64,000 nt of DNA from JAXLQL01 sp046331625 (GTDB lineage: Bacteria; Acidobacteriota; Terriglobia; Bryobacterales; Bryobacteraceae), in NCBI GenBank assembly GCA_046331625.1, contig JAXLQL010000010.1, forward strand, positions 62,001 to 126,000, in the 5' to 3' direction. Numbering within the stretch: the first letter of the stretch is position 1; the number at the start of each line of letters is the position of its first letter. This document shows positions 7,997 through 16,483 of this stretch, piece after piece. The translations under genes were made by a program, and so were the position numbers. Under the pieces are notes generated by a model, which was given only the letters and a program-made list of their open reading frames with translations, was not told the origin of the DNA and did not search any database.

Positions 7997-10360
7997 TCAC
8001 TCCCGTGATTTCAACACCGCCGTCAAATCCATTCGTTGCAATCGCCGCGCCACCAGGAGGCCCGAGGCCAGCGCGGCCAGCAACACCACTAGCGCCGAAA
8101 GCGTGTAGGTTGCCGGATTGACGACGAATGGAAGGCGCAGCAGGTCAGGCGAGTGCGTGGTGGCCACCCACCAAGACAGGCCGTAGCCCAAGGCGAACCC
8201 GCCGGGCACCGCCACCAACGTGAGCAGGGCCTGCTCACCGAGCAGAATGCGGCCGATCTCGCCCTTGGTGAAGCCGAGCACTCTGAGAGCCGCCAGTTCG
8301 TTGCCCCGTTCCGATAGCGCGATCCGGGCGCCGTTGTAGACAATGCCGAATGCGATGACGCAGGCGAACACCACCAGCACCGCCGTGGTGGAGTTGATCG
8401 ACTCGCCGATGGTCTTCCAGAAACTGGCCAGCATCACCTCACGCACGGCCACGCCACTGACGGCCGGCGTGCGCTTGAGCTTCGCGTAGAGAGCCGGCGC
8501 GAGCGTGGGATCGACGGTGAGAAAAACCCCCGAGACGGTTTGCCCCTCACGCAGGAAGCGCGCCAGCGCGCTCGTGTCCATGTACGCGTTCAAGCCCACC
8601 GGCTCATCGGATACCGAGGTCACCGGGATGCGGCCTTTCCGGCGGCTCCCTTCGAGCACTTCGACTGTGACGAGATCTCCCGGCTTCGCGCCCAAGATTT
8701 CGGCGAGGCGGCTATTGAGCAACAGGCCTTCGGGCGGAAGTTCGATGGGCCGCAACGCACTATCGTGCGGATGACGAAGCTGGCCGTCACGCACGAGACC
8801 CGAGATGGCAGTGAGCCGGGAGCGGTGGCCGAACCGGATGCGCACGGGAGCGCTGCGGAACGGCTCTACGCGGAGCACGCCCGGCAAGTGCGCGATGGCG
8901 TGTACTACGGAGCTCGGGCGCGGCTCATGGAAGTTGACAGTGACGTCTTCGAGTTGGAGATGGTGGAACTGTACGTCGGCCATTTGATTCACTGCGTCGA
9001 TGCGATACCACGCAATGACGAGGATGGCGACCGAGAATGCGACGGCGAGGGACGACAGGAAGACTCGCATCCGGCGCCGGTCAAGATTGCGAACGATCAT
9101 CCTGGTGGCTGGCGAGAGCAGCACACGCAGGCTGGTCCGCTCGAGGAATCCTGCCTGGAAGCGTGCCGGCGGCTCGGGCCGCATGGCCTCGGCAGGGGCG
9201 AGCGAGACGGCGTGACGGACGGCCGAGAGCGCGCCAAAGCAGGCGGCGATGCCGCTGATGCCGGAAGCGAGCAACATGACGCGAGGGTCGAAGTGCAGTT
9301 CCAGGGAAGGGAACCGGAAGTAGCGGGCGAAGAGACTGGTGAGTGCCGCTCCCAGCCACAACCCCACGGCGATGCCCACAATGGTCCCTGCGATGACGGC
9401 CACCAACGCGAGCTTCAAGTAGTGCCAACCGATCTCCGTGTTCCGGTATCCGAACGCCTTCATCACCGCGATCTGCCCCCGCTGGGTGTTGACCAACCGC
9501 GACATGAGAATGTGCAGCAGGAACGCGACGATGCTGAGGAAGATGGCCGGAAGAATGACGCCGGAGGTCTCGATCTCCTTGATGTGGTCGTCGACGATGC
9601 GCCAGGAAGTGTGATCGCCACGGCCATAGGCGCCCAGCGAGCCGTAGGGCTCGAGGATCCGGTCAAGTTGCGAGATCACCTGCTGTTCGTTGGCCTCGCG
9701 CGTGAGCGAGACGGCGAGGCTGTTGAAGGCGCCGTCCATGTTCAGCGCCGGGGCGATGCCGTCACGGGCAATCCAGAGAATGCCGAAGCGGCGATTGTCC
9801 GGGAAGACTTCGCCCGGGCGCACTTCGTAGACATACTCGGGCGAAAGAGCGGTACCGGTCACGCGCAGGCGTTCCCACTTGCCGTTGATCACAGCGCTCA
9901 GCGTTGCTCCCAGCGTCAGAGCATTGGCCTCGGCGAACGTTTCGCTCACCAGCACCTCGTCTCGCTGCCCCGGCTCCACGTAGCGCCCGGTACGAATGAA
10001 GAGATCGTTGAGCATGGGAATGCGGCGCGGCGGAATCGAGACCAGCCGGCCGGTGGCGGGCTCGTCGAGGCCGGGCACATCGAGCGTCACGTCCATCACG
10101 ATGCCGGTTTGCGCCGAGGCGACGCCCGGGATCGCTTCAATGGCGGGAACCAATGACTCGGGCGCACGCTTCACTCGTGCGAACACGTGCGCCATCCGGT
10201 ACGCCGAATAGTAGTTTGTCTTGACCTCGACCAAAGAGAAGTACGCCGACTGCATGGTGACGTAGCTGGCAATGCCGCACGCCACTACCAGCGAAACCGC
10301 CACCACTTGGCCGCGCATGTGGCCCAGGTCTCCCAGGAGTTTGCGACCAAGCGGCGTCAT
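7997..10360 (-). CDS. ABC transporter permease with two FtsX domains
   Basis: 787-residue permease of the FtsX/MacB superfamily. A first transmembrane helix near residues 17-38 is followed by a large extracytoplasmic domain (ETFAEANALTLGATLSAVIN), then three helices of the first FtsX domain (about 265-400, containing ILMSRLVNTQRGQIAVMKAF), a second helix and periplasmic domain from about 430, and a second FtsX domain at the C-terminus (RIALSERGNELAALRVLGFT). Such permeases usually drive mechanical transmission of lipids, lipoproteins, peptides or small drugs across the envelope. It lies between the ATPase and adaptor genes with gaps of 4 and 3 bases. Confidence 0.9.
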   Translation of the reverse strand: MTPLGRKLLGDLGHMRGQVVAVSLVVACGIASYVTMQSAYFSLVEVKTNYYSAYRMAHVFARVKRAPESLVPAIEAIPGVASAQTGIVMDVTLDVPGLDEPATGRLVSIPPRRIPMLNDLFIRTGRYVEPGQRDEVLVSETFAEANALTLGATLSAVINGKWERLRVTGTALSPEYVYEVRPGEVFPDNRRFGILWIARDGIAPALNMDGAFNSLAVSLTREANEQQVISQLDRILEPYGSLGAYGRGDHTSWRIVDDHIKEIETSGVILPAIFLSIVAFLLHILMSRLVNTQRGQIAVMKAFGYRNTEIGWHYLKLALVAVIAGTIVGIAVGLWLGAALTSLFARYFRFPSLELHFDPRVMLLASGISGIAACFGALSAVRHAVSLAPAEAMRPEPPARFQAGFLERTSLRVLLSPATRMIVRNLDRRRMRVFLSSLAVAFSVAILVIAWYRIDAVNQMADVQFHHLQLEDVTVNFHEPRPSSVVHAIAHLPGVLRVEPFRSAPVRIRFGHRSRLTAISGLVRDGQLRHPHDSALRPIELPPEGLLLNSRLAEILGAKPGDLVTVEVLEGSRRKGRIPVTSVSDEPVGLNAYMDTSALARFLREGQTVSGVFLTVDPTLAPALYAKLKRTPAVSGVAVREVMLASFWKTIGESINSTTAVLVVFACVIAFGIVYNGARIALSERGNELAALRVLGFTKGEIGRILLGEQALLTLVAVPGGFALGYGLSWWVATTHSPDLLRLPFVVNPATYTLSALVVLLAALASGLLVARRLQRMDLTAVLKSRE

Positions 10361-10364
10361 GGGA

Positions 10365-11117
<753 letters not shown>

Positions 11118-11230
11118 GCCTTTGAGAGGGCAAGCGGAGTGCCAATTCGCATGCTCGCCTGCGGCTGCCCTACTCAGGAGCCCTACCAGGAATGGATGGC
11201 GACGTGCACTGAAGAGAGCAGAGGTGTCGT

Positions 11231-11803
11231 ATGGATAAGCAGACGTTGGAAACTCGCAATCACGCACCGGCGTGGACCAAAGCTGCCCAATTGGTTGCCG
11301 CCGCTGGCGCCGGCGCCGGGCTCATGTACTTGTTGGACCCGAATCGCGGAAACGCGAGGCGGGCACAGCTTCGAGACCGCTCCCTGGCGTGGGCTCGTGA
11401 AGGCGGCAATGCCATCGAGAAGAAGCTTCGCCACATCGAGCATCGCGCCGAAGGCCTTGTGTCGGAAGCGCGCGGCTACCTCGCGCCGGAGCAACCGGTG
11501 GACGACCGTAAGTTGGAAGCGCGGGTCCACACCCGTTTGGGTCGCGCCACCGCCAATCCGCACGCAGTTCGGGTGTTCTCGCTCGGTGGGCACGTCGTGA
11601 TCGGCGGAGCCGCACCGGCAGGTGAAATCGAGAAGATTGTCCGCGCGGTGGGCCAGACTCCCGGCGTGAAGTCAGTGGAGAACCGGCTGGCGGACGCGGG
11701 TCCGGCGGAGAAGGCTCCCAAAACAGGAAACGGTATTCTTGTTCCTACGCTGTTGGCGGTGGGGAGCGGAGTTCTGGCGGCGGTGCGGAACCGGCTGCAT
11801 TGA
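11231..11803 (+). CDS. BON-domain membrane-associated protein
   Basis: 190 residues. An N-terminal segment (QLVAAAGAGAGLMYLLDPNRGNARRAQLRD) looks like a membrane anchor followed by a basic stretch, typical of envelope BON proteins. The BON domain occupies about residues 95-150 (VHTRLGRATANPHAVRVFSL, then GHVVIGGAAPAGE and GVKSVENRL). A second hydrophobic stretch is at the very C-terminus (ILVPTLLAVGSGVLAAV). BON domains bind lipid or tether proteins to the envelope; a specific role is not visible. Its last 59 bases overlap the convergent gene at 11745-12644. Confidence 0.82.
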   Translation: MDKQTLETRNHAPAWTKAAQLVAAAGAGAGLMYLLDPNRGNARRAQLRDRSLAWAREGGNAIEKKLRHIEHRAEGLVSEARGYLAPEQPVDDRKLEARVHTRLGRATANPHAVRVFSLGGHVVIGGAAPAGEIEKIVRAVGQTPGVKSVENRLADAGPAEKAPKTGNGILVPTLLAVGSGVLAAVRNRLH

Positions 11804-12644
11804 CGCCGGTCTCGCTCACCGGCGCGTAGTAGGATTGGCACTCCGCTTCTCTGCCGCGCACGACGCGCTTGCCGGACAACGGTCCGCGGTGCGCCGTGAC
11901 CACGGTGGAGGGGCGGCGTCCCGGTTCTGCCTCTTCGTAGATCACCACCCAATCCCGCGTGCGGCCCAGTTGATGCGCGCGGGCCGTGTTCGAGAACAGT
12001 GCGGTGTAGACGCGCGAACCCCGTTCGGTTCGGAGGATCGGTAACCACGATGCGCGGTCCGGGTTGAACCGCCGGGGAGCGATCGTGCGGAGCGTGCCGG
12101 CCGCGGCGCGCTCTCGATACTCGCGGTCAATGTCGAGCAGGTCCGTCAGCGGGGGCGTGCTCGTGTCAGGCGGCGCGGTTTGCCGGACCTTCCCGAGCCG
12201 GGACCCGAGTGAGTCGCGAATGCCCGCGATTCGTTTCGCACCGAACCCGGCGTGCGCCAAGCGCCCATCATAGGCCGCGGCTTCCAGATCCTCGAGTGTT
12301 TCGATGCCGAGGTCGTGCGAGAGATGGTTCGCGAGCACGCGCCCAATTCCGGGCACGGTTTCGAGCACGTTCTCCGCTCCGCCATGCCGGCGCAGGCGAT
12401 TGAGGAGCGGCAACTCTCCATAGAGGATCACGTGAGCGATGGTTGCGGCCATTCGCTCGCCGACATCCAACTGCGTCTGAATGCCGGCTTCACCCTCGGC
12501 CCGATAGATCTCCTCGATTGGTCGCACGAGGTGAAGCAACTCGCCGGCTGCATGGCGATACGCGCGCACGCGAAATCCGCCAGCGCCCTGCTGCTCCAGC
12601 AGAGACGCGGTCTCGAACAGGATCCGTGAGATTTGGCGATTCAT
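11745..12644 (-). CDS. Helix-hairpin-helix protein resembling the N-terminal part of DNA polymerase X
   Basis: 299 residues. The first 150 resemble the 8-kDa and fingers region of family X DNA polymerases: MNRQISRILFETASLLEQQG, AYRHAAGELL, and two helix-hairpin-helix motifs (VPGIGRVLANHL and AGFGAKRIAGIRDSLG). The polymerase nucleotidyltransferase and PHP domains are absent; the C-terminal 150 residues (beginning about DIDREYRERAAAGTLRTIAP) form a different conserved domain of unknown function. A DNA-binding or repair role is plausible but unproven. It is 40 bases downstream of the sortase gene on the same strand and could be read from the same transcript. Confidence 0.75.
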   Translation of the reverse strand: MNRQISRILFETASLLEQQGAGGFRVRAYRHAAGELLHLVRPIEEIYRAEGEAGIQTQLDVGERMAATIAHVILYGELPLLNRLRRHGGAENVLETVPGIGRVLANHLSHDLGIETLEDLEAAAYDGRLAHAGFGAKRIAGIRDSLGSRLGKVRQTAPPDTSTPPLTDLLDIDREYRERAAAGTLRTIAPRRFNPDRASWLPILRTERGSRVYTALFSNTARAHQLGRTRDWVVIYEEAEPGRRPSTVVTAHRGPLSGKRVVRGREAECQSYYAPVSETGVNAAGSAPPPELRSPPPTA

Positions 12645-12684
12645 GCGTTCCGTGCCGAAGCCGGCCTCCTTTCGAGTGAGCGTG

Positions 12685-13329
12685 CTACTTCGTCAGTGCG
12701 TGCGCACCGATCACCATTCTGCGAGGCGCCGGCCCTACCCAATCGAACGGGTAGCACGTAATCAGCGTGAGGCGAGCCTGCTCGGAGGGCTGCATCACCT
12801 CCACCGCGTCTGGAGCGACGATCACCAGCGAATCGATCGCATAGCGCACGGTTGCGTTTCTGAGGCGCAAGCGAATCTCGTCTCCCCGCTCCGCCCGGCG
12901 AAGCGCGCGGAAGAACGTGTCACGATGGCCCGCGATGACGGAGTTGCCCTGGGCGCCAGGCAGCGCGCTTCCGGAGACGTGCCCCACAGCCCTGCGCAAG
13001 GAAGCCGGATCCGAACCGTCGCGGACGATCGCTCGCACGCCGAGCCGGGGCACTTCGATCTCGCCCAGCACTGCCGGATCCGGAGCCAGCATCCGCGGCC
13101 GCTTCGCTACTGCGCGCCGCGGTTCCGGAGTGCGCGCCGGTTCCACGGTGACGGCAGCCGGGGCGGCGATCGACCGCTCGAAGTGCGCGGTCTGGACACG
13201 TTGATAAACCCAGCCCTCCGATCGCGACCAGACGAACACTCCGATGCCGGCCAAGCCGCACACCACGAGGATGTGCGAGGTCCAATCGAGCGCCGCGAGG
13301 CTGAACGGAAGACGGAGCCGTATGGTCAT
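12685..13329 (-). CDS. Sortase (class D-like transpeptidase)
   Basis: 214-residue sortase with an N-terminal membrane anchor (ILVVCGLAGIGVFVW). The catalytic triad is visible: His135 in VIAGHRDTFF, Cys192 in the TLITCYPF motif and the Arg pair 203-204 in APRRMV. Sortases cut a C-terminal sorting signal and join the protein to an amine acceptor. The start ATG overlaps the stop of the VWA-domain gene by four bases. The gene two places upstream ends in LPATAS plus a membrane helix plus basic residues, and is therefore the likely dedicated substrate. Sortases are unusual in diderm bacteria, so what the substrate is attached to is an open question. Confidence 0.9.
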   Translation of the reverse strand: MTIRLRLPFSLAALDWTSHILVVCGLAGIGVFVWSRSEGWVYQRVQTAHFERSIAAPAAVTVEPARTPEPRRAVAKRPRMLAPDPAVLGEIEVPRLGVRAIVRDGSDPASLRRAVGHVSGSALPGAQGNSVIAGHRDTFFRALRRAERGDEIRLRLRNATVRYAIDSLVIVAPDAVEVMQPSEQARLTLITCYPFDWVGPAPRRMVIGAHALTK

Positions 13330-14228
13330 GGCCGCGCCTCCGGGGCGGGACCCGCGACGTACGATCGCCGGCAGAGGACTCGCGGCCGCTCGACATTCGG
13401 CGCCGCCACCAATACTCGAATGGGCCGGGTCTCTCGGCGGCGAGCTTCGGACGCGTGAAACGCGAGCATGTAGCGAGCACGGATCTCTCGCGCGATCTCG
13501 CTGCAGACGGCGCGTAGTTCGCCAGACTCGACCCCGATGCGGGCGTCTCCACCGGTGAGGCGGGCGATTTGGCGCAGGAAGCCAGGGTCGGCGTCGGGGC
13601 TGGACTCCTGGAAGATGCCGATCGCATAGATCGTGACGTTGGCCGCGCCGGCCCGCTCGAGGATCCGGCGGCGGTTGAGGCGGCTGGCGTTGTCGCCTCC
13701 GTCGCTGATCACCACCGCCACTTTGCGTTCCCGAGTGCCTTTCCCGATCATCGTGAGGCCGGCGTCGATCCCGTCGAAAAGCGCGGTTCTGCCGTCCATG
13801 ACTGCCGCGCCGAGCGACGCTCCCAGGCTACTGGTCTCCCGCGCTCCCAGGGCGGAGACGCGGTCATTGAAAGTGACCGCCATGATTTCGTCGCCCGGAT
13901 TGCACTCGCTGACAAAGGTGTCGACCGCGAGGGCGACATCGCGCCGCTTGACCCTCATACTGGCGCTGGTATCGACCACCAACGCGATGGTAACGGCGGT
14001 ATCTTCGCCACCGAATGCGGCGAGGCTCGTCTCGCGGCCCGAGTCAAGAACGCGGAAAGCGCCACGCCCGAGGCCAACCACGGCCTTGCCGGATTGGTCG
14101 CGAACGCTGACATCGAGAACCACCAGACGAACCTCGCTCACCACACGATAGTCCTGCGGCTGTGCGGCAATGAGGCTACCCGCCACGAGTGCGTTGCACA
14201 GTGCGGTTTTCATCGGAGTGAGCCTCAT
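13326..14228 (-). CDS. Secreted von Willebrand factor A (VWFA-related) protein of the sortase locus
   Basis: 300 residues with a signal peptide (ALCNALVAGSLIAA). After a short Ig-like segment (LVVLDVSVRDQSGKAVVGL, GRGAFRVLDSGRE) comes the VWA domain with a MIDAS metal site DTSASM, plus the later SLGASLGAAVMDGRTALFDGID and VVISDGGDNAS. This is the acidobacterial VWFA-related type. It has no C-terminal sorting signal or anchor of its own. It sits between the putative sortase substrate (11-base gap) and the sortase (4-base overlap), so it may help present or bind the substrate. ATG 14213 is an alternative start. Confidence 0.87.
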   Translation of the reverse strand: MRLTPMKTALCNALVAGSLIAAQPQDYRVVSEVRLVVLDVSVRDQSGKAVVGLGRGAFRVLDSGRETSLAAFGGEDTAVTIALVVDTSASMRVKRRDVALAVDTFVSECNPGDEIMAVTFNDRVSALGARETSSLGASLGAAVMDGRTALFDGIDAGLTMIGKGTRERKVAVVISDGGDNASRLNRRRILERAGAANVTIYAIGIFQESSPDADPGFLRQIARLTGGDARIGVESGELRAVCSEIAREIRARYMLAFHASEARRRETRPIRVLVAAPNVERPRVLCRRSYVAGPAPEARP

Positions 14229-14239
14229 GCCCCGGGTTT

Positions 14240-14962
14240 TCAGGCGCCGCGGTGCGCGAAGGCACGCACGGCCAAGCCTGCGGCGAGCGCGATGACACCG
14301 GCCAGACCGTAGGCGGTGTAAGGGCTCGCGGTAGCCGGAAGCTCCTTGGCCGGAGCAGCGGGCGGAACCGCCGGAGCCGGCGCCGCGGTGGGCACGGGTT
14401 CCGGAGCCGGCCGGGCTTCCGCGCTCAGCACGGGTTCGGTCGGCGCTGGCGCGCGATACGCCTCGAACGATAGAGGCTTCTCGACGCCGGACGGTTCAAT
14501 GGTGGTTACCGGAGCCGTTTTCATCTCGGCTGGAGTTGTGGCCGTGGTTGCCGGAACTGGCACATGGGCTGTTTCGGCGATCTTGGCCGACAGGCCCTTC
14601 GGATAGGCGAACTCCTGGCCGAAGTTGTCGCCTGGATAGAACCACGCTCGAATTGCGGGCGGGTTTCCACGCGGAACCTCCCACCATTGGAATGCGCTCT
14701 TGTCGGTGGGCTTCAGCCGGTAGTTCGGGATCGCCAGGATCGTGGTGAATACGTGATTCCCGCGTTCATTGGTGATCTGGACGATGTGCCGGTTCGACAA
14801 CGATTCCACCAGCTTGACTACGTATTTGCCAGGGCCCAGAACCGCTCCTGGCACCTGAACGGTCTCGCTTACCTGCAGCACTGTCTTCTTGTCCCACTGG
14901 TCTGCGAAACAAATGGAGCCGGCGAGCAGGCCGGCGGACAGCAAGCTTGTCATGCGGAGCAT
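14240..14962 (-). CDS. Putative sortase substrate with C-terminal LPATAS sorting signal
   Basis: 240 residues starting at ATG 14962 (GTG 14965 is also in frame). It has a signal peptide (MTSLLSAGLLAGSICFA) and a folded N-terminal domain of about 100 residues (VLQVSETVQVPGAVLGPGKY, then VFTTILAIPNYRL and WWEVPRGNPPAIRAWFYPGD). A Thr/Pro/Ala-rich stalk follows, then a tripartite C-terminus: LPATAS at 208-213, a hydrophobic helix (YGLAGVIALAAGLAV) and an Arg/His tail. That is the layout of a cell-wall sorting signal, with AS in place of the usual G. The N-terminal domain belongs to a family often found as small secreted acidobacterial proteins of unknown role. It is the first gene of the sortase operon. 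Confidence 0.82.
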   Translation of the reverse strand: MLRMTSLLSAGLLAGSICFADQWDKKTVLQVSETVQVPGAVLGPGKYVVKLVESLSNRHIVQITNERGNHVFTTILAIPNYRLKPTDKSAFQWWEVPRGNPPAIRAWFYPGDNFGQEFAYPKGLSAKIAETAHVPVPATTATTPAEMKTAPVTTIEPSGVEKPLSFEAYRAPAPTEPVLSAEARPAPEPVPTAAPAPAVPPAAPAKELPATASPYTAYGLAGVIALAAGLAVRAFAHRGA

Positions 14963-14968
14963 CACTTG

Positions 14969-14974
14969 CCTCCT
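14969..14974 (-). promoter_or_regulatory. Strong ribosome binding site of the sortase substrate gene
   Basis: AGGAGG on the minus strand, six bases before ATG 14962 and three before GTG 14965. The spacing favours the ATG as the real start. It is a near-perfect Shine-Dalgarno sequence, stronger than those of most genes in the window. Confidence 0.75.
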
Positions 14975-15081
14975 TTCGGTTTCCTCCGGTGGGCTACTCG
15001 AAGAAGAGCAATTCGCTCGCCGCAGTGGTGTCTCGAGGGGGATGCCGCGCCGTTTGGCGGCGCAAGTCTCAGCCGGTTTCC

Positions 15082-15520
15082 GCGGGCTCCCTCACCGCGA
15101 GCAAGGAACAGGGCGCGTTCCACCTTGGCGGAGACGCTACCCACCACTTGATGTTCGAGCTCACGCGATCCGGATACGCCCAAGACGGTGATAGTCGCCT
15201 CTTCCGCTTCACTCCGGGTTTCGCTGGCCGGTTGCCTTGCACGATGCTCGTGTGGAGGGTGATTCACGGGATGCGTGGCCCGCGCTTTGCCGCTTCCACG
15301 ATCCACTTTCCTTCAACGGCCATTTCCCGTTCGGAGGCGCCGTCGAAGGCGGTACAAGGTCTCGATCGCCTCGCGAGAAGCTGCTGCACCGTCGGCCGCT
15401 ACCAGAACACGCAGGCCATCGCCGGCATGGTGTCGCTACCGGACCGAGCCCAGGGTCCCCGCGGTGCCGCCTTTTGTTGGGACCATCAAGTCGAAATCTC
15501 GAGCCTTGTCGACAATCACC
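15082..15520 (-). pseudogene. Decayed universal stress protein (UspA) gene, apparently two-domain
   Basis: Reading the minus strand from right to left there are three Usp-like pieces in order. First comes a C-terminal half (APVIVDKARDFDLMV, TAGTLGSV, then a stop). Next is the start of a second domain (GLRVLVAADGAAASREAIET). Last is the end of a second domain (ATITVLGV and VVGSVSAKVERALFLARGEG). Stops and frame changes separate them. Order and spacing fit a tandem-Usp protein that has decayed in place. The call rests on motif recognition only. It lies upstream of the sortase operon and shares its direction. Confidence 0.58.
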
Positions 15521-15639
15521 GGAGCAGGAGATCCGCCTGGGCTATTCGGTGAACCACGCCTGCGCCCGGAGGTTGTATCTTCCAGCTCCAGGCTTCGCGC
15601 CGCTCGCCCTTATTCACCACTCGCGCCCGCTTTATCGTT

Positions 15640-15915
15640 CCGTGCAGACGATCGACTTCAACGACGCCGACTTCTCAAGTGAACCGGATACCGAAAGCCT
15701 TGCCGACATCGAGTCCACACGCGAGCGGCTGGGCGCGATCAACCCCAGCCTTCGAGCCGTGGTGGAGATGCGCGTGTTCGAAGGGATCCCGGAGATCGCA
15801 GAGCGACTGGGGCTGCTCCACCAAGACGGTCAACCGGCACTGGGCCTTCGCGCAGCATTGGCTCCCCGAAGCGCTGGGCGGAGATGCGGACATGAAGGCG
15901 TCATTGCGGAATTGA
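15640..15915 (+). pseudogene. Remnant of an ECF RNA polymerase sigma factor (region 4)
   Basis: One frame encodes ESLADIESTRERLGAINPSL and VVEMRVFEGIPEIAERLG, the start of sigma region 4. Near 15808 the frame must shift by one base, after which CSTKTVNRHWAFAQHWLPEA, the helix-turn-helix of region 4.2, follows to a stop at 15915. Regions 2 and the gene start are not recognisable upstream. It matches the same sigma subfamily as the intact gene at 19303-19866, so this is a dead relative. Confidence 0.75.
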
Positions 15916-15949
15916 CCGGCGCAGCGGCGGCCTCCAGGCTACAGGCAAC

Positions 15950-16099
15950 CTACCGGCTGGCTCTCGGACTTTGCCGCGCCTTCGCCTTGGCGATCAGCGC
16001 CTTGAACCCCGCTTCGTCGATCGCGCCAGGCGCCACTTGATCGCCGATCACGAACGACGGCGCCGCCTGAATCGACAGCGGCTCGCCCAACTGGCGGTT
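15950..16099 (-). pseudogene. C-terminal fragment of a DsbA/thioredoxin-like protein
   Basis: The minus strand reads NRQLGEPLSIQAAPSFVIGD then QVAPGAIDEAGFKALIAKAK, the typical C-terminal end of DsbA-family thiol-disulfide proteins (cis-Pro loop APSFVIGD, final helix). The active-site half is missing. It begins immediately after, and in the same frame as, the stop of the DUF4345 gene, so a deletion has fused the two loci with only one TGA between them. Confidence 0.72.
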
Positions 16100-16483
16100 T
16101 CATTCGCGCCCCAAGTTCCGAAGAGCGGCGAGACCGAGCGCGGCTCCAGAGAGCTCCGTTGCGAACAGCCAGTACATCATCCGCACGGGCTCGGCATCGG
16201 TGAGCAATCCGAAGCCGCGGCCCATCGCGTACCCGAGGAAGATGCAGATCTGCGCCCAGAGTCCGGGGCGAAGCCATTCCTTCTGCAGCGCGCACAACAA
16301 GAGGAACACGCCAATGCCGATGTTGAATCCGCCGTAGGTGGCGCGGAAATCGGTGCGAGCGGTCGGCGTTCCCACCACGATTTCCACTGTCGCGCCCGCG
16401 CCCGACGGGTCAGAGAGGAACCACACTCCGAACCCAACGAAGCACACGGCGGCGATCAAGATCGAGACGCGAGCGAACATCAT
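16100..16483 (-). CDS. DUF4345-type small membrane protein
   Basis: 127 residues with about four hydrophobic segments (VSILIAAVCFVGFGVWFL, then YGGFNIGIGVFLLLCAL, AQICIFLGYAMGRGFGLL and a last segment around MMYWLFATELSGAALGLAAL). The segment spacing and the GFNIGIGVFL phrase fit DUF4345. The frame extends upstream but the first ATG pair at 16483/16480 overlaps the end of the hydrolase gene (ATGATG over TGA), giving translational coupling and a sensible start. Function unknown. Confidence 0.72.
   Translation of the reverse strand: MMFARVSILIAAVCFVGFGVWFLSDPSGAGATVEIVVGTPTARTDFRATYGGFNIGIGVFLLLCALQKEWLRPGLWAQICIFLGYAMGRGFGLLTDAEPVRMMYWLFATELSGAALGLAALRNLGRE

Noticed and set aside
8540..10156. 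A 538-codon plus-strand open frame opposite the ABC permease
   Set aside because: Antisense to a gene with full FtsX domains; His/Asp/Gly-rich, no motif.
14966..15081. Riboswitch or structured leader before the sortase operon
   Set aside because: Complementary GGTGGG/CCCACC segments at 14988 and 15139 caught my eye, but the outer one lies inside the Usp-like remnant and no known riboswitch consensus fits.
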